Of a DNA stretch of 25,889 nt, positions 15,366 through 21,506 are shown in pieces (position 1 is the first letter of the stretch; the number at the start of each line of letters is the position of its first letter). The notes beneath the pieces are model-generated. The model searched no databases. It worked only from the letters and a program-made list of their open reading frames with translations, and was not told the origin of the DNA. The position numbers were made by a program, and so were the translations under genes. Source of the DNA: CAURMH01 sp963525745 (GTDB lineage: Bacteria > Pseudomonadota > Gammaproteobacteria > Enterobacterales > Pasteurellaceae); assembly GCA_963525745.1 (NCBI GenBank), contig CAURMH010000020.1, positions 1 through 25,889 on the forward strand. Reading direction: 5' to 3'.

Positions 15366-15590
15366 TTAGAATTTTTCTCCGCTCATTTGTAAACGTGTTT
15401 CTATTAAAAAATCTACTTTTAATGCATTGATACAATTTAAATCTTCGGGATGAAGTTCGCCATTCTTGCATTTCTCAACAAATTTAGTGCGAAGTGTGGC
15501 ATCGTCCTCAAATTCTTTCACGGTGTAGGTTTTTTCGCTACATCCTGCAATCTCAATTCCTGAGATAATAAGTACAGCTAATTTTTTCAT
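15366..15590 (-). CDS. Small EexN-like lipoprotein
   Basis: A 74-residue putative lipoprotein. Residues 1-16 are a signal peptide with lipobox IAGC and lipidation site C17. The mature part has the pattern TVKEFxxDATLRxKFxEKC then PEDLNCINA, with C41 and C53. This resembles the EexN family, small lipoproteins first known from entry exclusion of conjugative plasmids and widely found as chromosomal orphans. No conjugation genes are nearby, so that role is not implied. Strong Shine-Dalgarno (GGAGG) before the ATG. It sits alone on the minus strand between ftsH and folP, which are often adjacent in related genomes, so it looks like a small insertion. Function unknown. Confidence 0.7.
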   Translation of the reverse strand: MKKLAVLIISGIEIAGCSEKTYTVKEFEDDATLRTKFVEKCKNGELHPEDLNCINALKVDFLIETRLQMSGEKF

Positions 15591-15704
15591 TTTTCCTCCA
15601 ATAGAGTTTAATTCATCAAAGATTTTCTATTGTATTGAAAAATAAAAAAAACAACGGGTTAGTGATTTTTCGGATTCGTTATTCTTTTCTTAGGCGGATT
15701 CCGT

Positions 15705-15710
15705 TATAAT
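15705..15710 (+). promoter_or_regulatory. Candidate -10 box upstream of folP
   Basis: A consensus TATAAT 40 bases before the folP ATG, in the gap between divergent genes. The matching -35 region (TTCTTT near 15682) is poor, so the promoter is only suggested. Confidence 0.35.
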
Positions 15711-15749
15711 TTCCCACTTCAAATTCACCTTAAAAACCGGCCGCACTTT

Positions 15750-16577
15750 ATGAAACTTTACGCCAACAACAAATGTCTAGATTTATCGGTTCCTCAAATT
15801 ATGGGGATTTTAAATTTTACGCCCGACTCTTTTTCTGATAGCGGGCGTTTTTTTAGCTTGGATAAAGCGCTTTTCCAAGCGGAAAAAATGCTAAAAGAAG
15901 GCGCGACGATTATTGATATTGGTGGTGAATCGACTCGGCCGATGGCCGATGACGTCTCGGAAGAGGAAGAGTTACGCCGTGTTGTCCCCCTCGTTGAAGC
16001 TGTGCGAAAACGTTTTGATTGCTGGATTTCAGTGGATACGTCAAAAGCGCCGGTGATGCGAGAAGCGGCAAACGTCGGGATGGATTTAATCAATGATATT
16101 CGTGCGTTGCGTGAACCTAATGCGCTTTCGACGGCGGCTGAATTAAACCTACCGACTTGTATTATGCATATGCAGGGGCAGCCGCGAACTATGCAAACGA
16201 ATCCGCAATATAATGATGTGGTGCAAGATGTGTTGGCATTTTTACGTAAACGTTCCGAAGAATGTATCACGGCAGGCGTGAAAAAAGAAAATCTCATTTG
16301 GGATATGGGCTTCGGATTTGGTAAAACCGTTTGGCACAATTATAAATTATTACAGCAGTTAAACGCATTTTGCGAGGACGGCTATCCTATATTGGCAGGC
16401 TTATCGCGCAAGTCCATGATCGGAGCGGTGTTGGATAAATCCGTTGAAGAACGCGTGGTTGGCAGTGTTACTGGCGCATTAATCGCCGTGCAAAAAGGCG
16501 CAAAGATTTTACGTGTGCATGATGTAGCCGCCACTTCTGATGCACTTCACGTTTGGCAGGCGACAGAAAATGCCTGA
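15750..16577 (+). CDS. folP: FolP dihydropteroate synthase
   Basis: A 275-residue TIM-barrel enzyme joining p-aminobenzoate to 6-hydroxymethyl-dihydropterin pyrophosphate, the sulfonamide target of folate synthesis. Conserved blocks: GILNFTPDSFSD (19-30, with N22), IDIGGESTRP (55-64), SVDTSKA with D96, NDIRAL with N115, SRKSMIG with K221, and RVHD (R255, H257). One oddity: the usual DPGFGFGK block reads DMGFGFGK (185-192), a Met replacing Pro; I cannot tell whether this is general in the clade. Start ATG follows a one-mismatch uptake signal (GCCGCACTT). glmM follows after 92 bases, the same order as E. coli ftsH-folP-glmM. Confidence 0.95.
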   Translation: MKLYANNKCLDLSVPQIMGILNFTPDSFSDSGRFFSLDKALFQAEKMLKEGATIIDIGGESTRPMADDVSEEEELRRVVPLVEAVRKRFDCWISVDTSKAPVMREAANVGMDLINDIRALREPNALSTAAELNLPTCIMHMQGQPRTMQTNPQYNDVVQDVLAFLRKRSEECITAGVKKENLIWDMGFGFGKTVWHNYKLLQQLNAFCEDGYPILAGLSRKSMIGAVLDKSVEERVVGSVTGALIAVQKGAKILRVHDVAATSDALHVWQATENA

Positions 16578-16622
16578 CATCCTCAGGGTGGGTATATTTA
16601 TTCACCGAAATGTTCTTGAATC

Positions 16623-16651
16623 GGCGGGTTAGCCAATCCGCCCGACTTTTT
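16623..16651 (+). terminator. Terminator-like hairpin between folP and glmM
   Basis: Stem GGCGGGTT with AATCCGCC (16623-16630 with 16635-16642; one G-U pair), 4-nt loop, then CGAC and five T (16647-16651). It ends 18 bases before the glmM ATG. It could attenuate read-through from folP. The 4-base gap before the T-tract makes it weaker than a textbook terminator. Confidence 0.45.
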
Positions 16652-16669
16652 ACTATTAAGGAAAATATC

Positions 16670-18004
16670 ATGGCAAATCGTAAATATTTCGGCACCGATG
16701 GCGTGCGTGGCAAAGTCGGCAGTTATCCTATTACGCCGGATTTTGCTCTTAAATTAGGTTGGGCAGCAGGAAAAGTATTAGCTTCTCAAGGTTCACGCAC
16801 CGTACTAATCGGAAAAGATACGCGTATTTCCGGCTATATGTTGGAATCCGCATTGGAGGCCGGTTTAGCCGCCGCCGGGTTATCCGCCGCTTTTACCGGT
16901 CCGATGCCGACACCGGCGATTGCTTATTTGACGCGTACTTTTCGGGCGGAAGCCGGTATTGTGATTTCCGCGTCACATAACCCTTATTATGATAACGGCA
17001 TTAAGTTTTTCTCTGCGCACGGAACAAAACTGCCGGATGAAACCGAAGCGGCGATTGAAGCGATGCTTGAGCAATCCATGGATTGTGTTGAATCCGCCGA
17101 ATTAGGAAAAGCAAGCCGAATTAACGATGCGGCGGGTCGTTATATTGAGTTTTGTAAAAGCACATTTCCGACCAATTTAAGCCTAGATGGATATAAAATC
17201 GTTGTAGATTGTGCTCATGGCGCAACTTATGACATTGCCCCGAACGTGATGCGCGAACTTGGTGCAGAAGTGGTAGAAATCGGTACTCGTCCGAACGGTT
17301 TGAATATTAATGATCATTGCGGCGCGACAGATATAAGTGCGTTGCAGAAAAAAGTAGTCGAAGTGGGGGCGGATGTCGGTTTGGCTTATGATGGCGACGG
17401 CGACAGAATCATCATGGTTGATCATTTAGGTAATAAAGTCGACGGTGATCAAATTTTATTCATTATTGCACGTGAAGAATTACGTTCCGGAAAATTAAAA
17501 GGCGGTGTAGTCGGCACGTTAATGAGTAATATGAGTCTTGAAATTTCGTTAAAAATGCTTGGAATACCGTTTTTACGTGCGAATGTGGGTGATCGTTACG
17601 TGCTGGAAAAAATGCAGGAAAACGGATGGACACTGGGCGGAGAGAATTCGGGGCATATTATCATTGCCGATAAAAATACCACAGGCGACGGCATAATCGC
17701 GTCTCTTGCCGTTTTGACTGCCATGGCGCAACATAAGTTATCGTTAAATGAATTGGCGGGCGCAGTGAGATTATTCCCTCAAGTTTTAATTAATGTTCGC
17801 TTTACCGGCGGAGCCAATCCGTTGGAAAGCGAATCTGTCAAAGCGATTGCCGCCGATGTCGAAAAACGTTTAGAAGGTAAAGGCCGAATTTTATTACGTA
17901 AATCGGGTACGGAACCGCTAATTCGCGTTATGGTAGAATGTGAAGACGGCGCGCTTGCGCAGCAATGTGCGGAAGAAATTGCCGCAGCCGTGAAAATGGG
18001 ATGA
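16670..18004 (+). CDS. glmM: GlmM phosphoglucosamine mutase
   Basis: A 444-residue enzyme converting glucosamine-6-phosphate to glucosamine-1-phosphate, feeding UDP-GlcNAc for peptidoglycan and lipopolysaccharide. The phosphoserine loop is S102 in ISASHNP (99-105), the metal loop D241-D243-D245 in DGDGDR, the sugar loop GGENSGH and the phosphate loop RKSGTEPLIRVM. I place the start at the ATG at 16670 (AAGGAAAA upstream; protein begins MANRKYFGTDGVRG): this puts the catalytic serine at 102 as in E. coli. The longer open frame from 16553 overlaps folP and the hairpin and is not credible. Probably co-transcribed with folP. Confidence 0.96.
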   Translation: MANRKYFGTDGVRGKVGSYPITPDFALKLGWAAGKVLASQGSRTVLIGKDTRISGYMLESALEAGLAAAGLSAAFTGPMPTPAIAYLTRTFRAEAGIVISASHNPYYDNGIKFFSAHGTKLPDETEAAIEAMLEQSMDCVESAELGKASRINDAAGRYIEFCKSTFPTNLSLDGYKIVVDCAHGATYDIAPNVMRELGAEVVEIGTRPNGLNINDHCGATDISALQKKVVEVGADVGLAYDGDGDRIIMVDHLGNKVDGDQILFIIAREELRSGKLKGGVVGTLMSNMSLEISLKMLGIPFLRANVGDRYVLEKMQENGWTLGGENSGHIIIADKNTTGDGIIASLAVLTAMAQHKLSLNELAGAVRLFPQVLINVRFTGGANPLESESVKAIAADVEKRLEGKGRILLRKSGTEPLIRVMVECEDGALAQQCAEEIAAAVKMG

Positions 18005-18007
18005 GTC

Positions 18008-18016
18008 AAGTGCGGT
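18008..18016 (+). repeat. USS between glmM and sixA
   Basis: Perfect AAGTGCGGT, 3 bases after the glmM stop. It is followed by TTGATTTTTG but has no partner arm. Confidence 0.9.
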
Positions 18017-18044
18017 TGATTTTTGAATTGTTTTAGGAGTACTT

Positions 18045-18530
18045 ATGCGTCTTTTTATTATGCGTCATGCGGAAGCGGAACTTTTTGCGGAAAGTGACGA
18101 TACGCGTTCTTTAACCGCTCACGGACATAAACAGGCCTACAGACAAGGAGAATGGCTTAAAACGCATTTAAAATCGACCGCACTTTCACTTTCTCAAATT
18201 TTGGTTAGTCCTTATCGACGTGCTCAAGAAACCTTTGAACAATTAAATTTAGCCTTTAACCAAACGTTACAAATTACAGAAAATTGGAAAGAAATCACGC
18301 CATACGGCAAGGCTGAATTAGTTGTTGATTATTTATCCTATTTAAAACAGGAAAAGGCGGAAGGCGTGTTATTAATTTCTCATTTGCCGCTCGTCGCCGA
18401 AATTGTCGCCGAGCTTTATGGCAAACGGAATCCGATTAATTTTTATCCGGCGACAATTGTCGAGTTAGATTGGTCGGATAAAAAATATGCAGATATAATC
18501 ACGTTTAATTATTCATCGGAGATTTTATAA
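18045..18530 (+). CDS. sixA: SixA phosphohistidine phosphatase
   Basis: A 161-residue histidine-phosphatase-superfamily protein, the same length as E. coli SixA. It opens with the catalytic RHG-type motif MRLFIMRHAEAE (H8 the phospho-acceptor), has the conserved SPYRRAQETFE block and a second catalytic His in LLISHLPLV. E. coli SixA dephosphorylates phosphohistidine in the nitrogen phosphotransferase system (NPr) and was first linked to ArcB. It lies 40 bases after glmM with a strong AGGAGT ribosome binding site, so is probably in the folP-glmM transcript. An uptake signal is embedded at 18177. There is no recognisable terminator in the 231-base AT-rich gap that follows. Confidence 0.9.
   Translation: MRLFIMRHAEAELFAESDDTRSLTAHGHKQAYRQGEWLKTHLKSTALSLSQILVSPYRRAQETFEQLNLAFNQTLQITENWKEITPYGKAELVVDYLSYLKQEKAEGVLLISHLPLVAEIVAELYGKRNPINFYPATIVELDWSDKKYADIITFNYSSEIL
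18177..18185 (-). repeat. USS within sixA
   Basis: Perfect uptake signal on the minus strand, read by sixA as Thr-Ala-Leu (context STALSL). Confidence 0.9.
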
Positions 18531-18761
18531 CGGATACAGCCTTTACAAAAAATATTTTTAATTTTGGGAACTTTATCTAACTTATTGTATTTTAATAGGT
18601 TATTTTTTATTTTGAATCATTTCTGGCGCTTTTTTGATTTTAAAATGTAAAGTCGTAAAAAAAAGATTTTTTTTCTTTATTTTTTCCGTAAACTACGCGT
18701 TGCAAAGTGGCACTGTGATACTTTGTTATTAATTTATTTATAATTAATTTTGGAGATCCCT

Positions 18762-19373
18762 ATGAAAAAAGTAACATTAACAGCATTAGTTTTAGGCGCA
18801 ACTTTAGCGGTGAGCGGCTGTTTTGATAAGCAAGAAGCGGCTAAAAAAGTCGAAGCGGCGAAAGAAACTACCGTTAATGCAGCGGCGGAAGTAAAAAATA
18901 CCGCTGTTGAAAAAGCAACCGAAGTAAAAGATGCGGCAGTACAAAAAGCGACGGAAGTAAAAGATGCTGCGGTGGAAAAAGCGGCGGAAGTAAAAGACGC
19001 TGTCGCCAACAAAGCAAGTGAAATGAAAGAAGCCGCAGCCAAAAAAGCGGCAGAAGTAAAAGACGCTGTCGCCAACAAAGCGACTGAAATGAAAGAAGCC
19101 GCAGCCGAAAAAGCGGTGGAAGTGAAAGACGTTGTCGCCAATAAAGCGACTGAAATGAAAGAAGCCGCCGCTGAAAAAGCAGCGGAAGTGAAAGACGCTG
19201 TCGCTAACAAAGCAACAGCAATGAAAGAGACTGCAGTAGAAAAAGCGACTCAAGCGAAAGACGCGGTTGTTGAAGCAAAAGATGCGGCTGTTCAGAAGAT
19301 GGGTGATGCTAAAGACGCGGTAACCGATAAAATGAATAAAGCGGCGGATGCAGCGAAAGAGGCAATGAAATAA
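18762..19373 (+). CDS. Lipoprotein of 11-residue LEA-like amphipathic repeats
   Basis: A 203-residue predicted lipoprotein: signal peptide with C20 in LAVSGC as lipidation site, then an Ala/Lys/Glu-rich helix. From E50 to V170 it is eleven consecutive 11-residue units of the pattern xKATEVKDAAV, alternating from about residue 72 as EKAAEVKDAVA and NKATEMKEAAA. There is no Pro, Gly or aromatic residue in the repeat block. The 11-residue period and composition resemble group 3 LEA and apolipoprotein-like helices, which lie along membranes or form extended coiled coils. The C-terminus repeats related AKDAV units. Start at ATG 18762, with GGAG 7 bases before it; the TTG at 18750 overlaps this ribosome binding site. 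A strong terminator follows, so it is probably monocistronic. Function unknown; an envelope-stress or spacer role is speculation. Confidence 0.85.
   Translation: MKKVTLTALVLGATLAVSGCFDKQEAAKKVEAAKETTVNAAAEVKNTAVEKATEVKDAAVQKATEVKDAAVEKAAEVKDAVANKASEMKEAAAKKAAEVKDAVANKATEMKEAAAEKAVEVKDVVANKATEMKEAAAEKAAEVKDAVANKATAMKETAVEKATQAKDAVVEAKDAAVQKMGDAKDAVTDKMNKAADAAKEAMK
18909..19271 (+). repeat. Tandem 33-bp / 66-bp coding repeat array
   Basis: Eleven 33-bp units code the 11-residue repeats; units 3-10 also form four near-identical 66-bp blocks beginning at 18975, 19041, 19107 and 19173. Nucleotide identity between neighbouring blocks is high, differing mostly at third positions, so recent duplication or homogenisation is likely and unit number may vary between strains. 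Confidence 0.88.
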
Positions 19374-19392
19374 TTGTAATTTATTTTAATCG

Positions 19393-19433
19393 AAAATCCT
19401 TACTCTTATTTAGAGTAGGGATTTTTCTTTTTG
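19393..19433 (+). terminator. Intrinsic terminator after the repeat lipoprotein
   Basis: A 13-bp stem with one G-U pair (AAAATCCTTACTC with GAGTAGGGATTTT, 19393-19405 with 19413-19425), 7-nt loop, followed by a T-rich tract. It lies just past the stop codon at 19371-19373 and ends 11 bases before the ycgL ATG. Confidence 0.92.
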
Positions 19434-19443
19434 GGAAAAGAAA

Positions 19444-19710
19444 ATGTTATGTGCCGTTTATAAAAGTAAAAGAAAGCCGGGGGCTTATTTGTATGTAACA
19501 AAACGCGATGATTTTGATCGGCTTCCCGAAGATTTGATGGCAAGCTTTGGGCCGCCTCAGTTTGTGATGTTATTTAATTTAAACGGGAAAAAATCACTCG
19601 CAAATGTTAGCAAGGAAGCAGTTTTGGAGAAAATTCAAACGACCGGCTTTTATTTGCAATTGCCGAAACAAGATGACGGATTATTTACAAGTTTGAGTGA
19701 GATCAAATAA
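19444..19710 (+). CDS. ycgL: YcgL-domain protein
   Basis: An 88-residue protein of the YcgL family (conserved in gamma-proteobacteria, function unknown). It shows the family's opening pattern MLCAVYKSxRKxGxYLYV, the central LPEDLMASFGPPQFVMLFNL and the C-terminal GFYLQLP. No signal peptide. The ATG lies 11 bases after the terminator T-tract of the previous gene, so its own promoter must overlap that terminator, or it depends on read-through. bioD follows after 102 bases. Confidence 0.88.
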   Translation: MLCAVYKSKRKPGAYLYVTKRDDFDRLPEDLMASFGPPQFVMLFNLNGKKSLANVSKEAVLEKIQTTGFYLQLPKQDDGLFTSLSEIK

Positions 19711-19812
19711 TTATTGCTTTCTTAGAACTAGTTTTTATAAAGTTGCGTTAGCTCAAGTATTCTTATCAAAAAAATATCTAAAATTCTCAGATTAATAATA
19801 AAAGGAGAGAAT

Positions 19813-20517
19813 ATGAGCTGTTTTTTTGTGACCGGTACCGATACGAATGTAGGGAAAACAACGGCAAGTCGGGCAATTATTCAAGCGTTACAAAATAAGG
19901 GAATAAAAACAGTGGGTTATAAACCGATTGCATGTAACCACGAAGAGATGATCCAGCGAAATGCGATTTTGCCCGAAAAGACGGATTACGATTCGAAAGA
20001 GAATATCGACGTATTAACGTTAATCAATTCAAGCAACGAAAAACTAAGCTATACGGAAGCAAATAGCTATACGTTTAATTATACATTACCGATTTTATTG
20101 GCTGAAAAAAATCGCGTTGATTTAGGTAAAATTGATCGTGCATTGGCTCAGCTTGTGAGTAAATATCAGTCTGTTGTCGTTGAGGGATCATTCGGTTTGC
20201 TTACTCCGATGGATGAAAAAAAGAGCTTTGCCGATTGGATTTTAATGCATAAAATGCCGGCCTTATTAGTTGTCGGCATTAAAGACGGTTGTATAAATCA
20301 TGCATTATTGACCGCACTTGCGCTGAAAACATTAGGCATTCCGTTACTTGGTTGGATTGCCAACCGCATTAATCCGTTTTTGGGACATTATGCCGAAGTG
20401 ATTGATATTTTAAAAACGCATATTAATGCGCCGTTAATCGGTAAGATTCCTTATATTCATAAGCCGGAAGAGCAAGAGCTGGGGCAGTATTTGACGAATA
20501 TTGAATTGCTGCTTTAA
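19813..20517 (+). CDS. bioD: BioD dethiobiotin synthetase (stand-alone)
   Basis: A 234-residue ATP-dependent enzyme that closes the ureido ring of 7,8-diaminopelargonate to make dethiobiotin, the penultimate biotin step. The P-loop is GTDTNVGKTT (8-17, K15), followed by the substrate-binding K37 in GYKPIA and the conserved VEGSFGLLTP. No other bio gene is in the window, so this is a separate copy like E. coli ynfK (BioD2) and may be either the main or a second enzyme. Strong ribosome binding site (AAAGGAGAGAAT). An uptake signal lies inside at 20311. Confidence 0.92.
   Translation: MSCFFVTGTDTNVGKTTASRAIIQALQNKGIKTVGYKPIACNHEEMIQRNAILPEKTDYDSKENIDVLTLINSSNEKLSYTEANSYTFNYTLPILLAEKNRVDLGKIDRALAQLVSKYQSVVVEGSFGLLTPMDEKKSFADWILMHKMPALLVVGIKDGCINHALLTALALKTLGIPLLGWIANRINPFLGHYAEVIDILKTHINAPLIGKIPYIHKPEEQELGQYLTNIELLL
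20311..20319 (-). repeat. USS within bioD
   Basis: Perfect uptake signal on the minus strand, read by bioD as Thr-Ala-Leu (context LTALAL). Confidence 0.9.
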
Positions 20518-20595
20518 CGCAGCTTATCGATTTTTATTTTTTTAATTTCATTATTCGCAAACGTGTTTTTGATAAAAATACGTAGGCGGTTTTTT

Positions 20596-20637
20596 TAATA
20601 GTGAGTAGATAGCGATTAATAGTGAGTAGATAGCGAT
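20596..20637 (+). repeat. Perfect 21-bp tandem duplication over the glycosyltransferase start
   Basis: Two exact adjacent copies, 20596-20616 and 20617-20637. The second copy supplies the first two bases of the ATG at 20636-20638. In the first copy the same position reads ATT, so only one start codon exists. Both copies contain in-frame stops. No strong Shine-Dalgarno is present. Confidence 0.95.
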
Positions 20638-21448
20638 GACAACGTTTTCAGTGTTAATGTCCTTATACGCAAAGGAAAAACCCCAATATTTAAGAGAATG
20701 TTTCGAAAGCCTCGTTGCCCAAACGCATCAGGCAGATGAAGTCGTACTGGTTTTTGACGGTCCGGTTACTCCCGAATTAGAAGTGGTCGTTGCCGAATTT
20801 GAGGCTAAATTGCCGCTTAAGGTCGTGAAATTAGTGAAAAATAACGGCTTGGGAAAGGCACTAAACGAAGGCTTAAAACATTGTGCTTACGATTGGGTTT
20901 TTCGTATGGATACGGATGACGTCTGTCTTCCACAGCGTTTTGCGAAACAAATTGCATTCATTGAACGCTATCCCGAAACGGTTGTTTTCGGCGGACAAAT
21001 TGCCGAATTTGATCGCGATGTAAACCATATCGTCTCATATCGCCATGTTCCGACGGCTGCACAGGAGATTGTAAAATTTACTCAAAAGCGTTGTCCGTTT
21101 AATCACATGACGGTTGCTTATCAAAAAAGTGCGGTCGTTTCTTGTGGCGGTTATGAGGATTTACAAGAAGATTATTCTTTATGGATTAAACTTATCGCTC
21201 AAGGAAAAAATGTCGCCAATTTACCGGATATTTTGGTTTATGCCCGTGTCGGAAATGGCATGGTCGGCCGTCGCCGCGGTTTAAATCAGGCTAAAGCCGA
21301 ATGGCGATTATTTAAGCTGAAATACCGTCTGGGCATTCAAGGCTTATTTTCCGGTCTGTATACTTTTGTATTACGATCGACCGCCCGTTTTTTACCCGGC
21401 GTGTTATTAAAAACGATTTATCATAAATTTTTAAGAAAATCGTCATAA
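20636..21448 (+). CDS. Family 2 glycosyltransferase (AmsE/LsgF-like)
   Basis: A 270-residue GT-A fold glycosyltransferase that probably adds a sugar in lipooligosaccharide or another surface glycan, on the cytoplasmic side of the membrane. It opens with FSVLMSLYAKEKPQYLRECFESL, typical of the AmsE-like GT2 group, has the metal/nucleotide DxD motif at D92-D94 (RMDTDDVCLP), the acceptor-region E178-D179 (QEDYSLW) and a basic C-terminus that may bind the membrane. The most similar protein I recall is H. influenzae LsgF; donor and acceptor cannot be read from sequence. It is a lone gene, not in a glycan cluster. The start lies in a 21-bp tandem duplication and lacks a clear ribosome binding site. 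A uptake signal lies inside. Confidence 0.85.
   Translation: MTTFSVLMSLYAKEKPQYLRECFESLVAQTHQADEVVLVFDGPVTPELEVVVAEFEAKLPLKVVKLVKNNGLGKALNEGLKHCAYDWVFRMDTDDVCLPQRFAKQIAFIERYPETVVFGGQIAEFDRDVNHIVSYRHVPTAAQEIVKFTQKRCPFNHMTVAYQKSAVVSCGGYEDLQEDYSLWIKLIAQGKNVANLPDILVYARVGNGMVGRRRGLNQAKAEWRLFKLKYRLGIQGLFSGLYTFVLRSTARFLPGVLLKTIYHKFLRKSS
21127..21135 (+). repeat. USS within the glycosyltransferase gene
   Basis: Perfect AAGTGCGGT, read in frame as Ser-Ala-Val (context KSAVVS). Confidence 0.9.
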
Positions 21449-21506
21449 TTGTGTGACATCAATCGCATTACGCCATTTAGGCGCTTTATAAGAAAAGGAT
21501 GATTTA

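Noticed and set aside
15366..15590. EexN-like gene as evidence of an integrated conjugative element
   Set aside because: No integrase, relaxase, type IV secretion genes or direct-repeat boundaries in the window; flanks are housekeeping genes.
15794..16339. 181-codon minus-strand open frame inside folP
   Set aside because: Entirely within folP, which is unmistakable; no ribosome binding site and no recognisable domain.
16553..16669. N-terminal extension of glmM overlapping folP
   Set aside because: Starts at a non-ATG codon inside folP, translates across a hairpin, and the 16670 ATG has a ribosome binding site and gives family numbering.
18531..18761. Gap between sixA and the repeat lipoprotein as a hidden gene or sRNA
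   Set aside because: AT-rich with several poly-T/A runs and a TATAAT at 18739, but no -35 at a fitting distance, no open frame with ribosome binding site and no stable hairpin seen.
18734..19253. Long minus-strand open frames opposite the repeat lipoprotein
   Set aside because: They mirror the repetitive, stop-poor coding strand, have no ribosome binding site and give low-complexity Ala/Ser/Phe peptides. They are shadows.
20551..20566. Possible PurR operator (TCGCAAACGTGTTTTT) downstream of bioD
   Set aside because: The left half matches the PurR box well, but the right half fails to complete the palindrome and it does not precede a purine gene; chance is likely.
20596..20637. The two-copy 21-bp repeat as a CRISPR or integration site
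   Set aside because: Only two abutting copies without spacers, and no integrase or cas gene nearby; a simple tandem duplication explains it.
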